A stretch of DNA of 47,356 nucleotides, taken from Streptomyces globisporus. Its GTDB lineage: Bacteria > Actinomycetota > Actinomycetes > Streptomycetales > Streptomycetaceae. Positions within the stretch are counted from its first letter, which is position 1, and each line of letters starts with the position of its first letter. Below the pieces are notes generated by a model that saw nothing but the letters and a program-made list of their open reading frames with translations, did not search any database and had not been told where the DNA came from. This document shows positions 35,834 to 47,331 of this stretch, piece by piece. A program made the translations under genes and the position numbers. The stretch is taken from the NCBI RefSeq assembly GCF_003501885.1, contig NZ_QWFA01000046.1, positions 1 through 47,356 on the forward strand. The letters are read 5' to 3'.

Positions 35834-36224
35834 AGCCCGCACCCCGATCCCGAAGGGATCTCCGCACCCTGACGGACCGGCACATTCCGGCGCGCGGATC
35901 TGGCCAGAACCCGACGCCGTCTCATCTGACGGTCATCACGCCTCTTCCCGCCCGCGCCCGCCCGGTGACCTTCGCGCACGAAACCTGTGACCACCCTGTG
36001 AATACCGGGCTCCAGAACGCCTGGTAACACTGCGGCAATGATCGGCGAAACGTCCGCTTAACGAACATGACCTTTCCGGCAACGAACGAAAACCGGCCAA
36101 GTTATTGACGCGCTCCTGACAGACACGGTCGTCGGCTGACACTCTTCCCCCGTTCTGCGCACCGCCTGCACCGTCCGGACGGCCCTCCAGGCCGCCCGGT
36201 ACCCCCCTCGCAGAAGGAGTCCGC
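35834..36224 (+). promoter_or_regulatory. 391-bp leader and promoter region of the M4 protease gene
   Basis: No coding frame was found. The 36000-36110 stretch is AT-richer than its surroundings and contains TTGACG at 36106-36111, a possible -35 without a convincing -10. CCTGTGA is repeated at 35984-35990 and 35995-36001, one helical turn apart. CCGTCCGGACGG (36172-36183) is a 12-bp palindrome in the probable 5' leader. AGAAGGAG precedes the GTG start. Regulation of the protease by a dimeric protein is possible. Confidence 0.4.
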
Positions 36225-38270
36225 GTGAGATCCACGCCCAGCCGTCGCGCCACCGCGACCGGCGCTCTGATAGCCGCAGCAGCCCTCATCGCCGTCGCCG
36301 TCCCGTCCGGTGCCGCGACCGCCACCTCCGCCCCCGCCGCGGCCCCGCTCGGCGGCATCACCGCCGGCACGAAGGCCGACCCGGGCGCCCTGCCCGCCAA
36401 GCTCTCCCCCGCCCAGCGCGCGGAGCTGCTCAGCGAGGCGAACGCCACGAAGGCCGCAACCGCCAAGGAGCTCGGTCTCGGGTCCACCGAGAAGCTCGTG
36501 GTCCGTGACGTGGTCCAGGACCGCGACGGCACCACGCACACCCGCTACGAGCGCACCCTCGACGGGCTCCCCGTCCTCGGCGGCGACCTCGTGGTCAAGG
36601 AGTCCGCGGCCGGGCGGACCGAGGGCGTCAGCAAGGCGTCGAAGGCGACCAGCGCGCAGCTGAAGGCCGTCGGCCTGACCGCCGACGTGGCCCCGGCCGC
36701 CGCCGAGAAGCAGGCGCTCGGCGCGGCCAAGGCCGAGGGTTCGAAGGCCAAGAAGGCGGAGAACGCCCCGCGCAAGGTGGTCTGGCTGGGCGGCGGCTCC
36801 CCGCAGCTCGCGTACGAGACCGTAGTCGGCGGACTCCAGCACGACGGCACCCCGAACGAGCTGCACGTGCTCACCGACGCCACCTCGGGCGAGAAGCTCT
36901 ACGAGTGGCAGGCCGTCCACAACGGCACGGGAAACACGCAGTACAACGGCCAGGTCACCCTGGGCACCGCGCCCTCGTACACCCTGACCGACACCGCGCG
37001 CGGCAACCACAAGACGTACAACCTGAACCGGGGCACCTCCGGCACCGGCACGCTCTTCTCCGGCCCGGACGACATCTGGGGCGACGGCACTCCGCAGAAC
37101 GCCGAGACCGCCGGCGCGGACGCCCACTACGGCGCCGCGGAGACGTGGGACTACTACAAGAACGTGCACGGCCGCTCCGGCATCCGCGGTGACGGCGTCG
37201 GGGCGTACTCCCGCGTCCACTACGGCAACAACTACGTCAACGCGTTCTGGCAGGACAGCTGCTTCTGCATGACGTACGGCGACGGCAGCGGCAACGTCAA
37301 GCCGCTGACCTCGCTCGACGTGGCCGCCCACGAGATGACGCACGGTCTGACCTCGGTCACCGCCAAGCTCGTCTACAGCGGCGAGTCCGGCGGTCTCAAC
37401 GAGGCCACCTCCGACATCTTCGCCGCGGGTGTGGAGTTCTACTCCGACACCGCCGCGGACCCGGGCGACTACCTGGTCGGCGAGAAGATCGACATCCGCG
37501 GCAACGGGACGCCGCTGCGCTACATGGACAAGCCCTCGAAGGACGGCTCGTCCAAGGACTACTGGTACTCGGGCATCGGCAACGTCGACGTCCACTACTC
37601 CTCGGGCCCGGCGAACCACTGGTTCTACCTGCTCTCCGAGGGCAGCGGCGCCAAGACCGTCAACGGCGTCAACTACGACTCGCCGACCTCCGACGGCCTC
37701 CCGGTGACCGGCATCGGCCGGGACAAGGCGCTGCAGATCTGGTTCAAGGCGCTCACCACGAAGTTCACCTCGACGACCAACTACGCCGCCGCCCGCACCG
37801 GCACGCTCGCGGTCGCCAGTGAGCTGTACGGGGCCACCAGCCCCGAGTACGCGGCCGTGGCCCACGCCTGGGCCGGCATCAACGTGGGCGCCCGCCCCGG
37901 CGGCGGCGACCCCGACCCGGGCGGCAAGGTGTTCGAGAACACCACCGCGGTGAACATCCCGGACGCCGGTGCGGCCGTCACCAGCGCGGTCACCGTCTCC
38001 GGTGTCGCCGGCAACGCGCCGAGCGCCCTCAAGGTGGACGTGAACATCTCGCACACCTGGCGCGGTGACCTGGTCGTCGACCTGGTGGCCCCGGACGGCA
38101 CGGCCTACCGGCTGAAGAACTCCTCCTCCGGTGACTCGGCGGACAACGTGGTGGCGACCTACACGGTCAACGCCTCGTCCGAGGTGGCCAACGGGGTCTG
38201 GAAGCTGAAGGTCCAGGACGTGGCCCGCCAGGACACCGGAAAGATCAACAGCTTCAGACTGACCTTCTGA
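36225..38270 (+). CDS. Secreted M4 (thermolysin-family) zinc metallopeptidase with P-domain
   Basis: The product is 681 aa from GTG 36225. A Sec signal peptide fills about residues 1-35, followed by an FTP-type propeptide (to about 210). The M4 catalytic domain has HEMTH (His369, Glu370, His373), Glu393 (GGLNEATSD) as third zinc ligand and His465 (SSGPANHW) in the active site. A C-terminal proprotein-convertase P-domain (about 565-681; VNISHTWRGDLVVDLVAPDG) may aid folding or substrate binding. It is autoprocessed and acts outside the cell on proteins. A strong terminator hairpin follows at 38304. Confidence 0.96.
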   Translation: MRSTPSRRATATGALIAAAALIAVAVPSGAATATSAPAAAPLGGITAGTKADPGALPAKLSPAQRAELLSEANATKAATAKELGLGSTEKLVVRDVVQDRDGTTHTRYERTLDGLPVLGGDLVVKESAAGRTEGVSKASKATSAQLKAVGLTADVAPAAAEKQALGAAKAEGSKAKKAENAPRKVVWLGGGSPQLAYETVVGGLQHDGTPNELHVLTDATSGEKLYEWQAVHNGTGNTQYNGQVTLGTAPSYTLTDTARGNHKTYNLNRGTSGTGTLFSGPDDIWGDGTPQNAETAGADAHYGAAETWDYYKNVHGRSGIRGDGVGAYSRVHYGNNYVNAFWQDSCFCMTYGDGSGNVKPLTSLDVAAHEMTHGLTSVTAKLVYSGESGGLNEATSDIFAAGVEFYSDTAADPGDYLVGEKIDIRGNGTPLRYMDKPSKDGSSKDYWYSGIGNVDVHYSSGPANHWFYLLSEGSGAKTVNGVNYDSPTSDGLPVTGIGRDKALQIWFKALTTKFTSTTNYAAARTGTLAVASELYGATSPEYAAVAHAWAGINVGARPGGGDPDPGGKVFENTTAVNIPDAGAAVTSAVTVSGVAGNAPSALKVDVNISHTWRGDLVVDLVAPDGTAYRLKNSSSGDSADNVVATYTVNASSEVANGVWKLKVQDVARQDTGKINSFRLTF

Positions 38271-38303
38271 TCCGCCGGATCCGACCGATCCATCCGCTGT
38301 GAC

Positions 38304-38343
38304 CGAACGGCCCGGAAGAGGGAGACCTCTTCCGGGCCGTTCG
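38304..38343 (+). terminator. Strong terminator of the M4 protease gene
   Basis: An 18-bp perfect stem including CGGCCCGGAAGAG and its complement, closed by the tetraloop GAGA, starts 34 bp after the protease stop. Confidence 0.85.
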
Positions 38344-38363
38344 TCATGGTGCGAAAGGCCGCG

Positions 38364-38495
38364 TCAGGCCGGGTTGTTCGCGTGGGTCAGGGTCTCCCGG
38401 GCGACGAACAGGTTGTTGGACCCGGCGGGCCGCTGCCGCTCGGTCAGGGTCTGCGTGGTGGTCATCGCGTGACCCAGGCGGTTGGCGCCGTTGTA
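38364..38495 (-). pseudogene. 3' remnant of an unrecognised gene
   Basis: A minus-strand frame ending at TGA 38364-38366 has typical streptomycete codon bias (almost all codons end in G or C) over about 43 codons, with GANRLGHAM, TLTERQRPAGSNNLF and VARETLTHANNPA. An ATG at 38465 gives 33 aa, but no ribosome site precedes it, and the coding signal runs upstream of it to about 38495 before losing character. This looks like the C-terminus of a larger protein whose 5' part has been deleted between the protease and glgP. I do not recognise the family. Confidence 0.35.
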
Positions 38496-38549
38496 TGGGC
38501 ACGTCAAGGTTCTGTGTTCACCCCACGAAGGAACCACCGGCCCACGCGC

Positions 38550-38582
38550 AGGGGCCCGGCATCGCGTGGGTGCCGGGCCCCT
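38550..38582 (-). terminator. Terminator of glgP
   Basis: A 12-bp perfect stem, AGGGGCCCGGCA/TGCCGGGCCCCT, lies 22 bp after the glgP stop on the minus strand. Confidence 0.7.
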
Positions 38583-38603
38583 CGGGTCCGCGATGACGCG
38601 CGC

Positions 38604-41273
38604 TCAGCGCATCAGCACGCCCCCGCCCTCCCCCGTCGCCTCGGTCGGCAGGGCGACCAGGCCCAGTTCGGCGCTGCTGGCCAGCAGCCGGTGGGCGGGC
38701 AGGACGCGCACGGTGTAGCCGTACGGCCCCGTCCGGTCCGGGGTGAGCGGGCCCTCGTACAGCCAGCGGTCCTCCAGGTCCTGACCGCCCGCCGGCTTCA
38801 GCGGGAAGGTCTGGGCATCCGCGATGGCGTCGCCGGAGTCGACCCGGCCCGCGACCACCTGGACCTCCACGTCGTCCGGATCCAGGCCGCCGAGCGCGAT
38901 CCGCACGCGCAGCGCCAGGGTGGCCCCCAGCTCCGCCGAACCGCCCGCGGCGTCCCCGGTGACCGTCTCCACGTGGTCGACGGAGACCCCGCGCCAGGCC
39001 GCCCGGACCTTGGCCTTCCACGCGGCGAGATCCTGCGCCACCGCGGGCTCCAGTGCCCGGCGGGCCTGTGCGGCGGGGGCGTACAGGCGCTCCACGTACT
39101 CGCGCACCATCCGCCCGGCGAGCACCTTCGGGCCCAGGTTGACCAGGGTCGAGCGGACCATCTCGATCCACCGGTCCGGCAACCCCTCCGCTCCCCGGTC
39201 GTAGAAGCGCGGGGCGACCCGGTCCTCGATCAGGGCGTAGAGGGCGTTCGACTCCAGTTCGTCCCGGCGGTCCTCGTCGACCGCGGAGCCGTCGGCGGTG
39301 GGGATCTCCCAGCCGAAGTCCGGGTCGAACCACTCGTCCCACCAGCCGTCGCGCACCGACAGGTTGAGGCAGCCGTTGAGCGCGGCCTTCATCCCGCTCG
39401 TGCCGCAGGCCTCCAGCGGGCGCAGCGGGTTGTTGAGCCAGACGTCGCAGCCCGGGTAGAGCTTCTGCGCCATGCCCATGCCGTAGTCGGGCAGGAACAC
39501 GATGCGGTGACGCACGCGCGGGTCGTCCGCGAACCGCACCAGCTCCTGCACCAGCCGCTTCCCGCCGTCGTCGGCCGGGTGGGCCTTGCCGGCGACGACG
39601 ATCTGGATCGGGTGCGTCGGGTGGAGCAGCAGCCCCCGCAGCCGGTCGCGGTCGCGCAGCATCAGCGTCAGCCGCTTGTACGAGGGGACGCGGCGGGCGA
39701 AGCCGATGGTCAGGATGTCCGGGTCGAGGACGCCGTCGATCCAGCCCAGCTCGGCGGTGCCCGCGCCGCGCCTGCGCCAGGAGGCGTAGAGGCGGCGGCG
39801 GACCTCGGTGACGAGCCGGCCGCGCAGGTCCCGGCGCAGGTCCCAGATCTCCTGGTCGCCGATGGCGGTCACGGCGTCCCAGCGGCGGGGCGTGCCGGTC
39901 TGCGCGGAGGCCTCGTCGGCCACCGGGCCGCCGGCCAGCACCTGGTGGGCGCGGCCCTCGCCGATCTGGCCCGCGCCGAGGCGGAACACCTCGGGGGCGA
40001 CCCAGGTCGGGGCGTGGACCCCGTTGGTGACGGAGGTGATGGGCACCTCGGCGGGGTCGAAGCCCGGCCAGAGCCCGGAGAACATCTCCCGGCTGACCGC
40101 CCCGTGCAGGGTGGAGACGCCGTTGGCGCGCTGGGCGAGCCTGAGGCCCATCACCGCCATGTTGAACAGCTCCGGCTCGCCGCCGGGGTAGGTCTCGGTG
40201 CCGAGCGGCAGGATCTTCTCGACGGGTACGCCGGACAGTTCGCCCTCGTCGCCGAAGTGGCGGGCGACGAGCCCCCGGTCGAAACGGTCTATGCCGGCGG
40301 GCACCGGGGTGTGGGTGGTGAAGACGGTGCCGGCCCGGACCACTTCGAGGGCGGGCTCGAAGTCGAGTCCGGTGAGGATGAGTTCACGGATCCGTTCCAG
40401 GCCGAGGAAGCCGGCGTGGCCCTCGTTGGTGTGGAACACCTCCGGCTCCGGGGTGCCGGTCAGTCGGCACCAGGTGCGCACGGCGCGCACGCCGCCGATG
40501 CCGAGCAGCATCTCCTGGAGGAGGCGGTGGTCGCTGCCGCCGCCGTAGAGCCGGTCGGTGACGTCGCGTTCGCCGGGGGCGTTCTCCTCGACGTCGGAGT
40601 CGAGGAGGAGCAGCGGCACGCGGCCGACCCGGGCCAGCCAGATGCACGCGTGCAGCGAGCGTCCGCCGGGCAGGGCGAGGACGACCCGGGCGGGGGTGCC
40701 GTCGGCCTCGCGGACCAGGTCGAGCGGGAGTTCGTTGGGGTCGAGGACGGGATAGTGCTCCTGCTGCCAGCCCTCGCGCGAGAGGGTCTGGCGGAAGTAG
40801 CCGTGCCGGTAGAGCAGCCCGACGCCGATGAGCGGGACGCCGAGGTCGCTGGCGGCCTTGAGGTGGTCGCCGGCCAGGATGCCGAGGCCGCCGCTGTACT
40901 GGGGCAGGGCGGCGGTGACACCGAATTCGGGTGAGAAGTAGGCGATGGCGGAGGGGAGTTCGGCTCCGGCGGCCCGCTGTTCCTGGTACCAGCGGGGGCC
41001 GTCCAGATACTCCGCCAGATCGGCGGAGGCCGCGGTGAGGCGGCCGAGGTACTCCGCGTCCCCGGCCAGTTCGGTCAGCCGCCCGGCGGACAGCGAGCCG
41101 AGCAGGCGTACGGGGTCGGCGTCCGCGGGCCGCCAGCCCTCGGGGTCGGCGGCCCGGAAGAGCTCGCGGGTCTCGGTGTGCCACGACCAGCGCAGGTTGC
41201 GCGCGAGGTCGTGGAGGGGTCGAAGGGGTTCGGGGAGGACAGGACGCACGGTGAATCGACGAATGGCCTTCAC
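38604..41273 (-). CDS. glgP: Alpha-glucan (glycogen) phosphorylase
   Basis: The product is 889 aa of the actinobacterial/archaeal-type GT35 phosphorylase. Its N-terminal domain of about 100 residues is followed by YFSPEFGVTAALPQYSGGLG, then FHTNEGHAGFLGLERIREL. The pyridoxal-phosphate site is ACGTSGMKAALNG with Lys629. It releases glucose-1-phosphate from the non-reducing ends of glycogen. It diverges from the glgE operon across 551 bp. The debranching enzyme that handles its limit dextrin is the glgX product at 18911-21202. A hairpin terminator follows its stop. Confidence 0.94.
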   Translation of the reverse strand: MKAIRRFTVRPVLPEPLRPLHDLARNLRWSWHTETRELFRAADPEGWRPADADPVRLLGSLSAGRLTELAGDAEYLGRLTAASADLAEYLDGPRWYQEQRAAGAELPSAIAYFSPEFGVTAALPQYSGGLGILAGDHLKAASDLGVPLIGVGLLYRHGYFRQTLSREGWQQEHYPVLDPNELPLDLVREADGTPARVVLALPGGRSLHACIWLARVGRVPLLLLDSDVEENAPGERDVTDRLYGGGSDHRLLQEMLLGIGGVRAVRTWCRLTGTPEPEVFHTNEGHAGFLGLERIRELILTGLDFEPALEVVRAGTVFTTHTPVPAGIDRFDRGLVARHFGDEGELSGVPVEKILPLGTETYPGGEPELFNMAVMGLRLAQRANGVSTLHGAVSREMFSGLWPGFDPAEVPITSVTNGVHAPTWVAPEVFRLGAGQIGEGRAHQVLAGGPVADEASAQTGTPRRWDAVTAIGDQEIWDLRRDLRGRLVTEVRRRLYASWRRRGAGTAELGWIDGVLDPDILTIGFARRVPSYKRLTLMLRDRDRLRGLLLHPTHPIQIVVAGKAHPADDGGKRLVQELVRFADDPRVRHRIVFLPDYGMGMAQKLYPGCDVWLNNPLRPLEACGTSGMKAALNGCLNLSVRDGWWDEWFDPDFGWEIPTADGSAVDEDRRDELESNALYALIEDRVAPRFYDRGAEGLPDRWIEMVRSTLVNLGPKVLAGRMVREYVERLYAPAAQARRALEPAVAQDLAAWKAKVRAAWRGVSVDHVETVTGDAAGGSAELGATLALRVRIALGGLDPDDVEVQVVAGRVDSGDAIADAQTFPLKPAGGQDLEDRWLYEGPLTPDRTGPYGYTVRVLPAHRLLASSAELGLVALPTEATGEGGGVLMR

Positions 41274-41744
41274 TGCTCCACCTTTACAGGGGACTTGCGC
41301 ATCCGAGCGGACGCACCACGGTGTGCGTCCCTTCCGTCACCCCTGACGGTAGCGGCCGTCCGTGGCGGGCTGCCACGGCGCGCGGAGGGCGCGCCCGGTC
41401 CGGGGCCCGTACGCCGCGCGCCTCCCCGCAGATGCCCCACGCACCCCACCCGTGATCCCCCGTCACTCCTCCCACCTGGGGGTTTGGCCGATTTCCCTCC
41501 CGTACGCAGCCTTGTGGACCTCACTGCCACAGGGAAGGCTGCCGTGTGGCGCCGCAGAACGGGTATCCGGAACCCGTGGGGGCGCTTCGGGTCTCCTGCG
41601 CCCGGCGGGGCGTGCGCGCCGCGTGCGGCGGGGCCCGAGCGGCCCGTTACGACCGAGTAGTTAACACGGCGCCGGATTTCCCACCCGCCGACGCGGGGAA
41701 GGCTTCCCCGGTACACGGCACGACCCGGCCCGCACACGTTCTCC

Positions 41745-41766
41745 CGTGCATCCCGAAACATGCACG
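41745..41766. promoter_or_regulatory. Inverted repeat upstream of glgE
   Basis: CGTGCAT (41745-41751) and ATGCACG (41760-41766) are perfect 7-bp arms around eight bases, a size suited to a dimeric regulator. They lie about 60-80 bp before the glgE start codon. Confidence 0.45.
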
Positions 41767-41783
41767 AAACCCCCGCGACCCAC

Positions 41784-41805
41784 CCATTCGAGTGCCATTC
41801 GAGTG
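41784..41805 (+). repeat. Tandem 11-bp repeat just upstream of glgE
   Basis: CCATTCGAGTG occurs twice with no gap (41784-41794, 41795-41805), ending 19 bases before the glgE ATG and close to its ribosome site (CAGGAG). The 11-bp period equals one DNA helical turn. Confidence 0.6.
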
Positions 41806-41824
41806 AACGCGGACAGGAGCGGCC

Positions 41825-43974
<2,150 letters not shown>

Positions 43975-43978
<4 letters not shown>

Positions 43979-45681
43979 TCGTCAATGAGCCTGTCCCCGA
44001 CACGTTCGAGGACACCCCCGCCAAGGACCGCGATCCCGACTGGTTCAAGCGAGCCGTCTTCTACGAGGTGCTCGTCCGGTCCTTCCAGGACTCCAACGGC
44101 GACGGAATCGGCGACCTCAAGGGCATCACCGCCAAGCTGGACTACCTCCAGTGGCTCGGTGTCGACTGCCTCTGGCTGCCGCCGTTCTTCAAGTCGCCGC
44201 TGCGCGACGGGGGCTACGACGTCTCCGACTACACCGCCGTGCTTCCGGAGTTCGGCGATCTCGCCGACTTCGTGGAGTTCGTCGATGCCGCGCACCAGCG
44301 CGGCATGCGGGTCATCATCGACTTCGTCATGAACCACACGAGCGATCAGCACGAGTGGTTCCAGCAGTCCCGCACCGACCCCGACGGGCCGTACGGCGAC
44401 TACTACGTCTGGGCCGACGACGACAAGCAGTTCCAGGACGCCCGGATCATCTTCGTCGACACCGAGACGTCCAACTGGACCTTCGACCCGGTGCGCAAGC
44501 AGTACTACTGGCACCGCTTCTTCTCGCACCAGCCGGACCTCAACTACGAGAACCCGGCAGTCCAGGAGGAGATCCTGGCGGCCCTGCGGTTCTGGCTGGA
44601 CCTGGGCATCGACGGCTTCCGGGTCGACGCGGTGCCCTACCTCTACCAGCGCGAGGGCACCAACTGCGAGAACCTCCCCGAGACCCACCACTTCCTCAAG
44701 CGGGTCCGCAAGGAGATCGACGCCAACTACCCGGACACCGTGCTCCTCGCCGAGGCCAACCAGTGGCCGGAGGACGTCGTCGACTACTTCGGCGACTACG
44801 AGGCGGGCGGCGACGAGTGCCACATGGCGTTCCACTTCCCCGTGATGCCGCGGATCTTCATGGCGGTGCGCCGCGAGAGCCGGTACCCCGTCTCCGAAAT
44901 CCTGGCCAAGACCCCGGAGATCCCGAAGAACTGCCAGTGGGGCATCTTCCTGCGCAACCACGACGAGCTCACGCTCGAAATGGTCACGGACGAAGAGCGC
45001 GACTACATGTACGCGGAGTACGCCAAGGACCCGCGGATGCGCGCCAACATCGGCATCCGCAGGCGGCTCGCCCCGCTGCTGGACAACGACCGCAACCAGA
45101 TCGAGCTGTTCACCGCGCTGCTGCTGTCGCTGCCCGGCTCCCCGATCCTCTACTACGGGGACGAGATCGGGATGGGCGACAACATCTGGCTGGGCGACCG
45201 GGACGCGGTGCGCACCCCGATGCAGTGGACGCCCGACCGCAACGCCGGGTTCTCCTCCAGCGATCCGGGGCGGCTCTACCTCCCCACGATCATGGACCCG
45301 GTCTACGGCTACCAGGTCACCAACGTCGAGGCGTCGATGGCCTCGCCGTCCTCGCTGCTGCACTGGACACGCCGGATGATCGAGATCCGGAAGCAGAATC
45401 CGGCCTTCGGTCTCGGCGAGTACACCGAACTCCCCTCCTCCAACCCGGCCGTGCTGGCGTTCACCCGCGAGTACAAGGACGACCTCGTCCTGTGCGTGCA
45501 CAACTTCTCGCGGTTCGCGCAGCCGACGGAACTGGACCTCCGATCGTTCAACGGACGTCATCCGGTGGAATTGATCGGCGGGGTACGCTTCCCGGCCATC
45601 GGTCAGTGGCCCTACCTGCTGACCCTTGCGGGACACGGCTTCTACTGGTTCCGGCTGCGCAAGGACGCGCCGCCGGCCTGA
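43975..45681 (+). CDS. treS: Trehalose synthase (maltose alpha-D-glucosyltransferase)
   Basis: The product is 568 aa, a GH13_16 enzyme: [40 protein letters not shown], nucleophile Asp218 (FRVDAVP), Glu260 (LLAEANQ) and Asp330 (RNHDEL). It interconverts trehalose and maltose; maltose is then phosphorylated by Pep2. It is the length of a TreS without a fused maltokinase domain, consistent with a separate kinase gene next door. It is translationally coupled to glgE and followed by two hairpins (45696-45783) before the kinase. Confidence 0.97.
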
Positions 45682-45695
45682 GAGGCGACTGTTGC

Positions 45696-45723
45696 GTGCG
45701 GGGCGGTTTCCACCGCCCCGCAC
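45696..45723 (+). terminator. Hairpin after treS
   Basis: A perfect 11-bp stem, GTGCGGGGCGG/CCGCCCCGCAC, with loop TTTCCA, starts 15 bases after the treS stop. It may terminate or attenuate the glgE-treS message before pep2. Confidence 0.7.
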
Positions 45724-45744
45724 GGGGCACTCTGAGCGAAACGA

Positions 45745-45783
45745 AAGGCCCTGGGCCCTCTTCGGTCCCTCGCCCCGGGCCTT
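45745..45783 (+). terminator. Second hairpin between treS and pep2
   Basis: AAGGCCC(T)GGG pairs with CCCGGGCCTT with one bulged base, 22 bp after the first hairpin. Two consecutive hairpins suggest pep2 may have its own promoter in 45784-45900. Confidence 0.55.
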
Positions 45784-45909
45784 CACGGTTCCGCCGTTCG
45801 AGTCCGTAAGCACCTTCCTCTCCCGACACGTCCCGCACAGCCGGACAGCCATTGCCGCAATCCGGGACACTCTTCGCATCCTGTGTGCCCGGGGAAAGGA
45901 CGCGATGCC

Positions 45910-47331
45910 ATGTCGGAGGCTGCATCCACTCACGTCGCCCTGGCGAAGAGCACGAGGAACAGCGCAACTACCGGCAGTACGACGGACGGGGCCCTGCTCC
46001 CGTCCCTCGCTCCGCTGCTCCATGAATGGCTGCCCCGGCAGCGCTGGTTCGCCGGCAAGGGCCGACCGGTCACCGGCTTCCGGCTGGTCTCGGCCACCGA
46101 GATGGTGCCGCTGGGCGGCACGGCGGGCCCCGGACTCCTGCATCTGCTGCTGCGGGTCGAGCAGCCCTCCCGCTCGGCCCGGGCGGCCGACGACTGCTAC
46201 CAACTGCTGCTGGGGGTACGTCCGTCCCTGCCGCCGCTGCTCGCCGGAGCCCTGGTCGGCCGGGTGGAGCGGGGGCCGCTCGCCGGACGGACCGTGTACG
46301 ACGCGCTGCACGACCCCCGGCTGGCCGATGTGCTGCTGGAGCGGTTCCGCCGCCCCGGCAGCCTCGGTTCGCTGCGCTTCGAGCGGACCGCCGAGATCCC
46401 GGCCGGCCTCACGCCCCGAGTGCTGGACGCGGAGCAGTCCAACTCCTCGCTGGTCTACGGGGACGCGTTCATCCTGAAGATCTTCCGGCGGGTCTTCCCG
46501 GGCACCAACCCGGACCTGGAGCTGCCGCTCGCCCTGACCGGCGAGGGGTGCGAGCGGGTGCCCGCCCCGGTCGCCTGGTTCGAGGCCCCCGGCGCCGAAC
46601 CGCTCACCCTCGGCGTCCTCCAGCCCTTCCTGCAGGGGGCGCGCGACGGCTGGCAGCTCGCGCTGGCCGCGCTCGCCGCGGGCCGCGACTTCCTGCCCGA
46701 GGCGCGGGCGCTGGGCCGGGCCACCGCCGAGGTGCACACCGCGCTCGCCGCCGCACTGCCGACCCCGGCGCTGCGCGGCACCCAGACCCGGCAGCTCGTC
46801 GCCCAGATGACCCAGCGGCTGGAGGCCGCCGCCCAGGCGGTCCCGGCGCTCGTGCCCTACGTCCCGGGGCTGCGCGCCACGTTCGACGCGGTGACGGACC
46901 TCGGGGTCCGGGGCAGCGGCTGGGCCCAGCAGCGGGTGCACGGCGATCTCCATCTCGGACAGACGCTGCGCTCCGCCGACGGCTTCTGGTCGCTGATCGA
47001 CTTCGAGGGCGAACCGGCCCGCCCGCTGCCCGAACGCCGGATGCCCGCACCCCCGGTGCGCGATGTCGCGGGCATGCTGCGGTCCTTCGACTACGCGGCC
47101 CGCACGCACCGCCCGTGGAACCCGGAGTGGGCGGCCCGCTGCCGTGCCGCCTACTGCGAGGGGTACGCGCAGGCCTCGGGCAGCGATCCGCGCGGCGAAC
47201 CGGAGCTGCTGCGCGCCCACGAGACCGACAAGGCCGTCTACGAGGTGGTGTACGAGGCCCGGCACCGCCCCGACTGGCTGCCGGTGCCGATGGCGGCCAT
47301 CCAACGGCTGGCCCAGTCCGCGGCGGCCTGA
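45910..47331 (+). CDS. pep2: Maltokinase Pep2
   Basis: The product is 473 aa from ATG 45910 (AAAGGA about nine bases upstream; the ORF is open from 45883). The N-terminal cap domain (LHEWLPRQRWFAGKGRPVTG) precedes a kinase-like fold with HGDLHLGQTL (catalytic Asp346) and LIDFEGEPARPLPER (Asp364). It phosphorylates maltose with ATP to maltose-1-phosphate, the GlgE donor. In related genomes a glycogen branching enzyme follows; here the window ends 25 bases after the stop, so this cannot be seen. Confidence 0.95.
   Translation: MSEAASTHVALAKSTRNSATTGSTTDGALLPSLAPLLHEWLPRQRWFAGKGRPVTGFRLVSATEMVPLGGTAGPGLLHLLLRVEQPSRSARAADDCYQLLLGVRPSLPPLLAGALVGRVERGPLAGRTVYDALHDPRLADVLLERFRRPGSLGSLRFERTAEIPAGLTPRVLDAEQSNSSLVYGDAFILKIFRRVFPGTNPDLELPLALTGEGCERVPAPVAWFEAPGAEPLTLGVLQPFLQGARDGWQLALAALAAGRDFLPEARALGRATAEVHTALAAALPTPALRGTQTRQLVAQMTQRLEAAAQAVPALVPYVPGLRATFDAVTDLGVRGSGWAQQRVHGDLHLGQTLRSADGFWSLIDFEGEPARPLPERRMPAPPVRDVAGMLRSFDYAARTHRPWNPEWAARCRAAYCEGYAQASGSDPRGEPELLRAHETDKAVYEVVYEARHRPDWLPVPMAAIQRLAQSAAA

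Larger units (their letters stand above)
41274..41824. promoter_or_regulatory. 551-bp divergent region between glgP and glgE
   Basis: No convincing coding sequence was found; short frames on both strands have poor codon bias. It holds GGGGAAGGCTTCCCC at 41696-41710, the inverted repeat CGTGCAT/ATGCACG at 41745-41766, and a tandem CCATTCGAGTG repeat at 41784-41805. A GAGTAGTTAACACGG segment at 41655-41669 is AT-rich enough to be part of a promoter. Such a long intergenic space between divergent glucan genes is the likely site of sugar- or development-responsive control. Confidence 0.5.

Noticed and set aside
38346..40934. 862-residue plus-strand frame opposite glgP
   Set aside because: Antisense shadow of glgP, with low-complexity composition.
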